A DNA stretch of 29,271 nucleotides. Origin: a virus. Position numbers and translations under genes: made by a program. This document shows, piece after piece, positions 10,001 through 16,368 of this stretch (its first letter is position 1; each line of letters begins with the position of its first letter). Location: positions 1 to 29,271 of the IMG/VR virus record IMGVR_UViG_3300028388_002866. The stretch is one strand, 5' to 3'. Below the pieces are notes generated by a model. It was not told where the DNA came from. It saw only the letters and a program-made list of their open reading frames with translations, and did no database searches.

Positions 10001-11223
10001 ACTTTGATAAAGACCCACAAAGTCAGTTTATAGGCTTTCAAAACAGGGATTTAGAAAGAGACAGACAAAGCGCCGCAAGGCGAATGGGAGTAAAATACTT
10101 ACCAGCAAGAACAGAGCTTATAGAAGCTAGTGATGTAGTAAGCGACAAAACAGACGGCTTAAAAGGCTCTTATTGGGATAGGAACGAGCGCCCCGAAATT
10201 AAGCGCTTATTGGATGAAACAGCTTCAAGAGGACGTTATCAATCTACCTTTCAAACAGGCTACACGCCAAGCCTATATGACTTAAAGCAAGTAGTACAAA
10301 GCGCCGATAAGTTAAAATTAGTTGACGCATGGAATCAGAACCAAGACACACATAATCGAATGGTAAGCTTTGCGGAAGAAGGAGATCTTGAGTCTTTAAA
10401 GAAGATACTATCAGACTTTAGAACAGACTACCTTTCTATGATAGCAAGGAACTCTTTACATAACGGATATGGAAAACGTGCCAAGCGAGTCATCAGAGAC
10501 AGCAAAACATCAGCACACCGAGAATTAGCAAAGCAAGAATACTTAGATTTTGAAAAAGAGTATGTAGCAAGAGCTAAACAGATCTTTGAAGAAACAAGAA
10601 CAGAAACAGACGCACAAATAATTCAACATCTAAAAGAGCGCTACTTTAGATACAAAGACCGCCCGTCCGAATTTAGTACAGCACCACGACTAACACCAAG
10701 TGAGAGAGCGCAAATTACAAAGCGTTTTGATGAAGCCGCCGCCAGAGCTCAATTAATTGAAGCCTCAGACCAAAGCGCCGAAAGTGCAGCGGTAAGGATT
10801 ACACAGGGCTTGACCGAGGAAAAGCTGACTGATTTCAGTAAAGACTTAACGGACGGTGATGTATCACAGATCTATGACCGCACGCGTTTTTTGACAGTGG
10901 CAAAAGAAAAGCCCACCAAGACATTAATGAGATCAAAGAAACAGCGAGCTATTGATAATGAATTGATTCTAATGCACCAGCGCTTAGACATTCACGCAAA
11001 AAGAAAATTTGGCAGCCTTGCGCCGCGCGTCACAGAAGGTTCTAGGTATCATCAAATGTTCAAAGAAGGAACAAGAGAGCCAGAGCATAGAGAGAAGATT
11101 AGGGCGAAGATCAAAAAGGACATTGAGAAACTGCACAATGTACTCAAGACCACAGCCAAGAGCGCTGAGAAATTAATTAATTATCGTGCAGCACTTTATA
11201 AGGCATTGAACCAAGCAGCTTAA
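7069..11223 (+). CDS. Giant multidomain protein with shared module and NFETMPE repeats (polyvalent protein B)
   Basis: 1384 residues. Residues 1-150 are a leading helical region with a KVPKWL motif. Residues 153-278 are the shared module (HKYIRRIPKG, YDYVYKEHHRGG, GHFHV, VEHDETGRS, ERMKRESPKSIGLKAA). Residues about 485-555 contain HTKTGVKLYTAKQKDRVDR followed by AKKYKGRYDSRYAKAYLFK, resembling a small alpha/beta domain recurrent in large phage and plasmid proteins. NFETMPE motifs lie at 568, 580 and 870; a partial DNFEL lies at 485. The rest (about 590-860 helical, 880-1384 mixed) is unrecognised. No nuclease, protease or toxin motif is evident. It is 2 nt from the helicase upstream (AAGGGA ribosome site), so it is co-expressed. 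Packaging or injection with DNA is inference from the architecture. Confidence 0.8.
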   Translation: MNVLITNLAPSGTKVGDKTGRKQPIIKALKHLTASGQKVPKWLANEALDYSISEPSLFSAEEVQACMDSILDTKAPSIAIMNKAIKSKQDVPMSRRRAKLLAEYANRLSQMLENAPDDKDLAEWVQSKIDRAASAIQSAFHYLEYDELEKGASHKYIRRIPKGRDKRTGRMRYDYVYKEHHRGGLRAAVDDLKAGEAFKLTDPKNGQKGHFHVKGVKGNVVVVEHDETGRSVTMTKAEFKALLMKEHGQALKDNFQAKKETYERMKRESPKSIGLKAAFNRLKAAAEKAGVKVPQVQTAPEQASKQSSLSKEQFKEKIEELKNLEDKLSLFLNTISTKQFLTPEQEKKVIEEQQAEIAEKRKQLTEGFKRPQSFEELETRLRKLLPKLKGLDYNRITGYKLYIDEENIASLRSQIKDLVGTGLYISQTNEKNYGLQIQRASYKDMTRLLFALENEAKQKTAPEPAARAQLIDTAKPEPAQPAKIDNFELSEHTHTKTGVKLYTAKQKDRVDRDEFKRRVQIAKKYKGRYDSRYAKAYLFKNPEDARKFALEVEGKPTDSPTTAPATNNFETMPEAESVDNFETMPESKLSDPHRARKEKVFKEVTTGELYQTRALIDENEIRGVYENQTLASLKRNLEPDRLAAESGIQESGLLQGIENATRISQLAKEYKDFQVRTAITFDRKDKAVLNERGNPRGISDFIREKLNLNSVKDVRAQKDEIEKIASELLKLGVDNAVKRAKETATKRKNKISADGISIFDNHITEAEKRLEFIQTSNLKDSKKLIDGIREAIKLTKEAKEVYKQKSGNLLDQAISENSNQAIINGLLENSSTRFHFTINPKGSAAKKLTETIVQSTLSNVLKDVAQSQDNFETMPEVELPPKGERTVEDAKKWFGEPTYFETKMLTGTKRYFQYEKDGLTVRGGPIGAKGQLLAGSKVYTSINLTPENRKKISGAQFSQTELGEYRSIDEALRAAINYFDKDPQSQFIGFQNRDLERDRQSAARRMGVKYLPARTELIEASDVVSDKTDGLKGSYWDRNERPEIKRLLDETASRGRYQSTFQTGYTPSLYDLKQVVQSADKLKLVDAWNQNQDTHNRMVSFAEEGDLESLKKILSDFRTDYLSMIARNSLHNGYGKRAKRVIRDSKTSAHRELAKQEYLDFEKEYVARAKQIFEETRTETDAQIIQHLKERYFRYKDRPSEFSTAPRLTPSERAQITKRFDEAAARAQLIEASDQSAESAAVRITQGLTEEKLTDFSKDLTDGDVSQIYDRTRFLTVAKEKPTKTLMRSKKQRAIDNELILMHQRLDIHAKRKFGSLAPRVTEGSRYHQMFKEGTREPEHREKIRAKIKKDIEKLHNVLKTTAKSAEKLINYRAALYKALNQAA
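7522..7902 (+). repeat. Shared module, copy 2
   Basis: Encodes about residues 152-278 of the 1384-residue protein. Bases 7522-7619 differ from 16395-16492 at only five positions by my alignment, all synonymous third-codon changes, so 33 consecutive residues are identical. Similarity continues, more weakly, to the ESPKSIGLKAA segment. Confidence 0.9.
8770..8826 (+). repeat. Two NFETMPE motif copies, 36 nt apart
   Basis: Copies at 8770-8790 and 8806-8826 (the second preceded by a GAT codon for Asp) encode NFETMPE. They use the same bases AACTTTGAGACTATGCC and then CGAA. They flank a short AESVD linker, after the Pro/Thr-rich PTTAPAT run, and look like inter-domain spacers. Confidence 0.9.
9673..9696 (+). 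repeat. DNFETMPE motif copy
   Basis: Same codons as the pair at 8770-8826, except that Pro-Glu is CCAGAG. It separates the helical middle from the C-terminal half of the 1384-residue protein. Confidence 0.9.
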
Positions 11224-11229
11224 TGTTCT

Positions 11230-11261
11230 ACTCTCACAAACTTAAAAAGTTTATTGAGAGT
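11230..11261 (+). promoter_or_regulatory. Long imperfect hairpin just before the dCMP deaminase start
   Basis: ACTCTCA (11230-11236) pairs with TGAGAGT (11255-11261) and, inside it, AAACTT (11238-11243) pairs with AAGTTT (11247-11252) around an AAA loop. The only mismatch is C11237 against A11253-T11254. The stem ends 5 nt before the ATG at 11267 and its 3' arm holds the only purine-rich ribosome-site candidate (GAGAGTGA). There is no T-run, so it is more likely a translation or RNA-processing element than a terminator. Confidence 0.55.
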
Positions 11262-11266
11262 GAAAT

Positions 11267-11719
11267 ATGAAAGCGAAACACATAAAAATAAGAGCAGCGC
11301 AGTGTGACCTCATAGCAAGCGCAAGTCCTTGTAGCCGGCGCAAAGTAGGCGCCTTGATCATTGAGCCGACGTCAAACTCAATTATCAGTGAAGGCTACAA
11401 CGGCACGCCGCGAGGAAGTGATAAATTTCTTTGTGGAGGCAGTACATGCCACCGAACAACAAACGCCATAAAAAGCGGGACTCAGAACGATGTAGGGTGC
11501 CACCATGCAGAGATCAACGCCATATTGAACGCGGCCCGAATAGGCGTATCAACCCAAGACAGTTGGCTATTCACGAATTGCGACCCTTGTTTAATGTGTG
11601 CTAAATCAATTCATCACGCGGGCATTTCAAAAGTCTACACAAAATTAACCAGCCAAAGCGCAGGGATTGTTTACCTTCAAGAAAACAAAATAAAAACAGT
11701 CTCGACAAGTGAGCTTTAA
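11267..11719 (+). CDS. Zinc-dependent deoxycytidylate (dCMP) deaminase
   Basis: 150 residues of the cytidine/deoxycytidylate deaminase family, which converts dCMP to dUMP for dTTP synthesis. Zinc and catalytic residues are plain: HAE at 80-82 (His80 ligand, Glu82 proton shuttle) and PCLMC at 107-111 (Cys108 and Cys111 ligands). EGYNGTPRGSDKF at 42-54 and further Cys/His residues (56, 61, 62, 78) resemble the second zinc site of phage T4-type and ComE-type dCMP deaminases. The length is right for the family. It sits directly before a ribonucleotide reductase, so the pair would boost deoxynucleotide supply during infection. The location inside the structural/polyvalent block is unusual. Confidence 0.9.
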   Translation: MKAKHIKIRAAQCDLIASASPCSRRKVGALIIEPTSNSIISEGYNGTPRGSDKFLCGGSTCHRTTNAIKSGTQNDVGCHHAEINAILNAARIGVSTQDSWLFTNCDPCLMCAKSIHHAGISKVYTKLTSQSAGIVYLQENKIKTVSTSEL

Positions 11720-11735
11720 TCTCATACTCTGAACA

Positions 11736-11759
11736 GCCCAACTAAAAAAAACGAAGGGC
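11736..11759 (+). promoter_or_regulatory. Weak GCCC/GGGC hairpin over the reductase ribosome site
   Basis: GCCC (11736-11739) can pair with GGGC (11756-11759). The 3' arm overlaps the AAGGG ribosome site (11754-11758) for the ATG at 11765. Only four base pairs, so it may be chance; listed because it repeats the layout seen at 1350-1381. Confidence 0.2.
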
Positions 11760-11764
11760 AAACG

Positions 11765-13738
11765 ATGATTGAGAACTTTGTATATAAATTAAAATATGCA
11801 CGTTATAACAAGGAAGAAAAGCGCCGTGAAAATTGGAACGAGAGCATTAAACGATACATGGAAATGCACCGGAAAAAGCTACCTTATGAAGCTGATTTAA
11901 TGGACGCAGTGGAGCAAGCGCTTATTGAAAAGCGCATTTTGCCGTCTATGCGAGGCTTACAGTTTGGCGGCGCCGGCATAGAGCGAAAGAACATGAGAAT
12001 GTACAATTGTACAAGCTCATATTGCGACCGCCCAAGATTTTTTGCGGAAGCACTATGGCTTCTACTTTGCGGTTCGGGTGTAGGTTTTTCAGTACAAAAA
12101 CATCATGTTGCGAAACTGCCAAGTCTCAGAGCGCCAAACGAAACTATGGCCTATATTGTTGAAGATTCAATTGAAGGTTGGGCGGATGCTGTAAATGTAC
12201 TAATTCATGCTTATATGGGAGAGAATTGCGAACCTCAGTTTGATTATTCTCAGATCAGACCAAAAGGGGCGCCGTTGTCCGTAGGGGGCAAGGCTCCGGG
12301 ATTTGAACCGCTGAAACAAGCAATTGAGCACATAAAGCCAATTCTAAAAAACGCAGTAGGCCGGAAGCTAAAGACAATTGAGGCTTTTGACATTGTGATG
12401 CACTTGGCAAACTGCACAATCACAGCAGGCACCCGTAGGAGTGCGACGATTGCTTTATTCTCATTAGATGATGATGAAATGATGAACGCAAAAACCGGCG
12501 ATTGGTTTGTAGAACATGGCCATAGAGCGCGCGCAAATATAAGCGCGGTTGTTTTACCAGACGCAGAAGAAGCGCAATTTAAAAGATTGTTTGAGAGCAC
12601 GCGCCAATACGGAGAACCGGCTTTTTTATTTTTAAATAGCTCAGAGCATGCCGTGAACCCGTGTGTCGAAATTGTTATGTGTCCGGTGCTGATTCGGGAC
12701 CCCGAAGGGGAAATTGTCAAAGAATACTCACTAGATCTAATTGACCCGCAGAACCGCGAGCAGTACGAAGCGCAAGGCTACCAATTCGAGAGCGGTTGGC
12801 AAACGTGCAATTTAACGTCAGTTAATGTAAGTGCAGCCCAAAACAAAAAAGATTTTATCGAGGCGGCGGCGCTTGCTGCGCAGCTTGGAACGTATCAAGC
12901 AAGCTATACGGAAACAGATTACTTAGGAGAGACAAGCAGGCTCATTATCGAGCGCGAGGCGCTTTTAGGCGTGAGCTTGTGCGGCGTGCTTTCTAAACCA
13001 GAGCTTGCCCTTAATCCGGACATCTTGACAGAGGCGGCTTTAACGGCAAAAGAGCGCAATAAAGCAACGGCTTTGAGAATTGACATTGAGCCAGCGGCGC
13101 GTGTGACATGTGTCAAGCCCGAAGGTACGGCAAGCCTTGTTCTAGGTACAAGCTCCGGTATACACCCCGCTCATGCTCAAAAATACCTCCGGCGAGTGCA
13201 AGTGAGCTCAGAAGAAGCAGTATTCCAACATTTCAGAGAAGTAAATCCACAGGCAATCGAAAAAAGCGTGTGGGGCTCAGATTATTGTTGTGTATTCCCC
13301 TTAGAAGGAAAAGGGATTACAAAAGCCGACCTAAGCGCAATTGAGCTTTTAGACAAAACAGCACTTGTCAAAAAACATTGGATAGACCCAGCAACAAGCC
13401 GTGATAGCCTAGAAGGGGCTACGCACAATGTAAGTTTAACAGTGACAATCAAGCCGGACGAGTGGGACAACGTTGCAGACTACCTATGGAAGAATAAAGA
13501 TAATTATACCGGCGTCAGTTTACTTTCAAATACCGGCGACTATGACTATCCGCAAGCGCCTCTCGTTGCAGTCTCAGAAAGTGGCGAGAGTGCAGAAGAA
13601 AAAGCAGCGTGGGAGTTATGGCAACACTTGAATAATACAATGAAAGTTGTAGACTACACGACAATGAACGAAGAAGAAGATTTAACAGTCCCCTTAGCGA
13701 TTCAAGTCTGTGCAGGGGGCGCTTGTGAATTAAAATAA
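11765..13738 (+). CDS. nrdJ: Adenosylcobalamin-dependent class II ribonucleotide reductase (monomeric RTPR type)
   Basis: 657 residues resembling the single-chain ribonucleoside-triphosphate reductase of Lactobacillus leichmannii (739 aa). It reduces ribonucleotides to deoxyribonucleotides using a cobalamin-generated thiyl radical, so it needs no oxygen or NrdB subunit. Visible residues: Cys82 in YNCTSS and Cys348 in QTCNLTSVN as the active-site disulphide pair; the NPCVEI motif with Asn298, Cys300 (thiyl radical) and Glu302; KPEGTASLVLGTSSG at 451-465 (phosphate binding); and the C-terminal shuttle pair in CAGGACELK. All are intact, so the enzyme should be active. It depends on host cobalamin. 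An AAGGG ribosome site precedes the start. It follows dCMP deaminase and precedes the second helicase by 7 nt. Confidence 0.92.
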   Translation: MIENFVYKLKYARYNKEEKRRENWNESIKRYMEMHRKKLPYEADLMDAVEQALIEKRILPSMRGLQFGGAGIERKNMRMYNCTSSYCDRPRFFAEALWLLLCGSGVGFSVQKHHVAKLPSLRAPNETMAYIVEDSIEGWADAVNVLIHAYMGENCEPQFDYSQIRPKGAPLSVGGKAPGFEPLKQAIEHIKPILKNAVGRKLKTIEAFDIVMHLANCTITAGTRRSATIALFSLDDDEMMNAKTGDWFVEHGHRARANISAVVLPDAEEAQFKRLFESTRQYGEPAFLFLNSSEHAVNPCVEIVMCPVLIRDPEGEIVKEYSLDLIDPQNREQYEAQGYQFESGWQTCNLTSVNVSAAQNKKDFIEAAALAAQLGTYQASYTETDYLGETSRLIIEREALLGVSLCGVLSKPELALNPDILTEAALTAKERNKATALRIDIEPAARVTCVKPEGTASLVLGTSSGIHPAHAQKYLRRVQVSSEEAVFQHFREVNPQAIEKSVWGSDYCCVFPLEGKGITKADLSAIELLDKTALVKKHWIDPATSRDSLEGATHNVSLTVTIKPDEWDNVADYLWKNKDNYTGVSLLSNTGDYDYPQAPLVAVSESGESAEEKAAWELWQHLNNTMKVVDYTTMNEEEDLTVPLAIQVCAGGACELK

Positions 13739-13745
13739 GGGATTT

Positions 13746-15698
13746 ATGCGAATCATTTCAATTGACCGGCCGCCGCTCTTTACTGCTCGTAACAAACCAG
13801 CATGGACAGAGCATTTTGACCTCTTAAAAAAATTAGGAGTGCTCAAAGCACTTGGGCCGCGTCACTTGAGAGATCGAACACTTATTTTATTAGATAAAGC
13901 CCAAAGCAACTCAAGTTTAACAGTGGGCCAAGAGAGCCGACTTAGTACAATTATTACAAGACTTACTGACTTGTGGTGCCAATGGTCAGACGATGAAAGA
14001 GAGTTGTTTTTTTACACGTTCTTAGACGTAGATCAGCAGCCCGAAATCAAAAGACCCGACATAGAAACACCAGCCTCTATCGAAATACCGGCAGACATGG
14101 AACGAATGACTTTGCGCGGTTGGACCCCGCACCTATATCAGCAAAGAGCTGTGCAGTTTGCCATTACAAATAGAAGATGTGTATTAGCGCTTGAAATGGG
14201 ACTAGGTAAAACTTTAATTGCACTTTTAGTCCTACACCATTTAAAAGCGCACAACGCATTTAAAACAATCATTACAGCGCCTAAAAGCGCCTTCGGTTCA
14301 TGGTCCGACCATTTGAAACTAAGCGAGTCTAAGATTTGCATTTTAGATAACATGAAGCCGGAGGATAGAGAACAAGTTTACACAGAGCTTTACACGGGTA
14401 AGATTGACGGTGTTATTGTAACTCCACAAACTTTTACAATTGATTTCAAATACTTTTTTAAAATAGCGACAGATCATAAGAGCTTGTTAATTGCAGATGA
14501 AGTCCACAAGTATAAAGGCGGCGGAAAAGCCGGCGTTGCATTTGAGAGAGTGAGCTCAAGAGCGGGAAGGGTCATAGGTTTAACAGGCACCCCGAAGCCG
14601 AACAAGGTTGAAGATTTTTATAAAATCATTTCAAGAGTCAGTCCCCAGAGTCTAGGGACCTATCAAGAATTTACAAGTGATTACACCTACCGGCAATTTG
14701 ATCAATTTATTTCTAATAAAGGGAATCAGTACATAGCCGGCGCACTTAGAGCGGATAGACTGAATCACTTATACAACCGTTTAAAAAATGTTCTCTTTGT
14801 GAGAGCAGCAACTGACCCCGATTGCCAATTAAACTTACCAAAGCGCAAAGACCTTGCACCGTACCTAGTCCCCGATCAAGGGCAAAAAGAAATGATGAAA
14901 AAGCTCATTGAATTACAAGCAGCGAGAGAGATTAATAGCTCGCTGTATAATGAAGCTTTGGAAGGGCAGCATGGATTTATTGCACAGGTCGCCGCGGAAG
15001 GGGCCACAGCCACGGCACAGGCACTAGGACAGCGCATTGAACAATTAATGATAACGCCCGCGATTTGGTCTGAAACATTTAATCGAAAATACCCCGATTA
15101 TGAGAGCCCTAAATTAAAACTCATTGCTGACAAAGTAAAAGCTTATATCGACCATGACACAAGCGCCGGTGCTGTTATATTTTGTGAATATATAGGCGGG
15201 CTCACGGCGATTTATAGAGCACTGATTAGGCGCGGACTACATAGAGAGCTTATTGATATATACAGTGGCAGCAGCACACGAAAAGCAAGAACGGACATGG
15301 AGCGCAAATTAAACGAGGGGGAAATAAAAGTTTTAATTGGTCAGACAAGAGCACTTGAAACAGGCGCAAACTTACAAAACCGCGCGGCCTATGTTGCACA
15401 CCTAAGCACCCCGTGGGCGCCAGATACTTTAACGCAATCAACCGCGCGAGTTTACAGGCAAGGTCAAAAAAAGCCGGTGACAGTTTTAAGACCAAGCTGC
15501 GGGCGATTAGAAGAAGCCAAAAACAAAGCACTGAGCCGAAAAATTATGCAGAGCGCCGGACTCACCGGTTTATTATTTGATGCAGACAGAGCAGTTTTAG
15601 ATACAAGCTCAGATGAACGAGTGCGCAGGGCGCAAGCTGATTTAATAGCGACAGGGGCATATAGTTATAGTATAATTAAAAAATTATGTGAGGTATAA
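13746..15698 (+). CDS. Second SNF2-type DEVH helicase, paralogue of the first
   Basis: 650 residues, homologous to about residues 395-1050 of the 1205-residue helicase but lacking its shared module, middle region and C-terminal tail. Motifs: Walker A EMGLGKT at 150-156, DEVHKYK from 251, TGTPKPNK from 280, a GQTRALETGANL segment, and QSTARVYRQGQ at 564-574. Stretches such as LNTPWAPDTLTQSTARVYRQ are almost the same in both (Ser for Asn here). The motor is intact. The homologous N-terminus (LKKLGVLKALG, then SDDERELFFYTFLD) shows the two proteins share a helical lead-in before the helicase core. TAAGGG before the ATG gives a ribosome site. The duplication flanks the dCMP deaminase/reductase pair. 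Confidence 0.85.
   Translation: MRIISIDRPPLFTARNKPAWTEHFDLLKKLGVLKALGPRHLRDRTLILLDKAQSNSSLTVGQESRLSTIITRLTDLWCQWSDDERELFFYTFLDVDQQPEIKRPDIETPASIEIPADMERMTLRGWTPHLYQQRAVQFAITNRRCVLALEMGLGKTLIALLVLHHLKAHNAFKTIITAPKSAFGSWSDHLKLSESKICILDNMKPEDREQVYTELYTGKIDGVIVTPQTFTIDFKYFFKIATDHKSLLIADEVHKYKGGGKAGVAFERVSSRAGRVIGLTGTPKPNKVEDFYKIISRVSPQSLGTYQEFTSDYTYRQFDQFISNKGNQYIAGALRADRLNHLYNRLKNVLFVRAATDPDCQLNLPKRKDLAPYLVPDQGQKEMMKKLIELQAAREINSSLYNEALEGQHGFIAQVAAEGATATAQALGQRIEQLMITPAIWSETFNRKYPDYESPKLKLIADKVKAYIDHDTSAGAVIFCEYIGGLTAIYRALIRRGLHRELIDIYSGSSTRKARTDMERKLNEGEIKVLIGQTRALETGANLQNRAAYVAHLSTPWAPDTLTQSTARVYRQGQKKPVTVLRPSCGRLEEAKNKALSRKIMQSAGLTGLLFDADRAVLDTSSDERVRRAQADLIATGAYSYSIIKKLCEV
15690..15693 (+). 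promoter_or_regulatory. GAGG ribosome site that sets the start at 15700
   Basis: GAGG lies 6 nt before the ATG at 15700. The frame also has a GTG at 15688, but that would overlap the ribosome site itself, so 15700 is preferred. Confidence 0.6.
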
Positions 15699-15699
15699 A

Positions 15700-16368
15700 A
15701 TGGCAAACAAACTACATTTTACAGGACAAAGGAACGCCCTATATGACCCCGTTCAACAGTGGGAAATGGTCCGGCAATTAATTATTCAAAAAGGACCGCG
15801 TAGACAATTTGTTATTAAGGGGGGCTCCGGTACTGTTTTGCTAGAACACGGAGCAAGCGTGACTGATTTAATTCACACGTTAAAAAAAGGACAACGTAAA
15901 AAGCCCAGAGGGGGCGAAGTTGACTTGATCAAAGAGCTTGCACAGCAAATGAGCCAAGTCCACACAACGCGAGTTAATACTATGCTCAAGAGCATTGACG
16001 ACTTACTCGGAGAGCCTATAAAAAAAGGGTACACACCGCCGGCAGACGTCGCAAGAGCAGCCGCAAGAGGTCTTGAGCTAAGACGGAAGCACAAGCGCGG
16101 CGGACTTGATGTAAAACAAGCAGCCAAACATGGTATAGGGAGCGGCGTCCAAAGAGCCGTCAACTTGAAAAATAGAGATGAAATAAGCGCTAAGACTGTT
16201 AAGCGCATGAAAAGTTTTTTTGCACGTCATAGAAAAAACAAAAGTGGTAAAATGCCAGACGGCACACCTAGCGCCGGCGCGATTGCTTGGCTCTTATGGG
16301 GCGGAGATGCCGGAGACCGGTGGAGTAAAAAAGTAGTGGCGCAACTAGAGAAGAAGGGAAAAAAATGA
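15700..16368 (+). CDS. Phage protein with C-terminal SAGxIAWxLWGGDAG domain
   Basis: 222 residues. The N-terminal ~75 residues (MANKLHFTGQRN...) are unrecognised. Residues about 110-212 carry a domain I know from many phage virion-associated proteins: YTPPADVARAAARGLELRRK, NRDEISAKTVKRMKSFFARH, then SAGAIAWLLWGGDAGDRW and a final Ser-Lys. Its biochemical role is not established to my knowledge. It is often fused to or encoded beside head proteases and portals, which fits this position. The protein is very basic, which would suit nucleic-acid contact. One base separates it from the helicase stop, and it overlaps the next gene by 4 nt (ATGA), so all three are coupled. Confidence 0.75.
   Translation: MANKLHFTGQRNALYDPVQQWEMVRQLIIQKGPRRQFVIKGGSGTVLLEHGASVTDLIHTLKKGQRKKPRGGEVDLIKELAQQMSQVHTTRVNTMLKSIDDLLGEPIKKGYTPPADVARAAARGLELRRKHKRGGLDVKQAAKHGIGSGVQRAVNLKNRDEISAKTVKRMKSFFARHRKNKSGKMPDGTPSAGAIAWLLWGGDAGDRWSKKVVAQLEKKGKK

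Noticed and set aside
12250-12720. 156-codon open frame on the minus strand inside the reductase
   Set aside because: It is fully inside a gene with intact catalytic motifs, has no recognisable domain, and reads as an antisense shadow. The same holds for all other minus-strand frames.
13108-13344. Plus-strand frame in another phase within the reductase
   Set aside because: It is Arg/Ser-rich, lacks a ribosome site and overlaps conserved reductase sequence.
15648-15676. Possible promoter GCGACA - 17 nt - TATAAT before the 15700 gene
   Set aside because: The -10 matches, but it lies inside the end of the helicase gene in codons for Tyr-Ser-Ile-Ile, where AT-rich strings are expected, and the -35 is poor.
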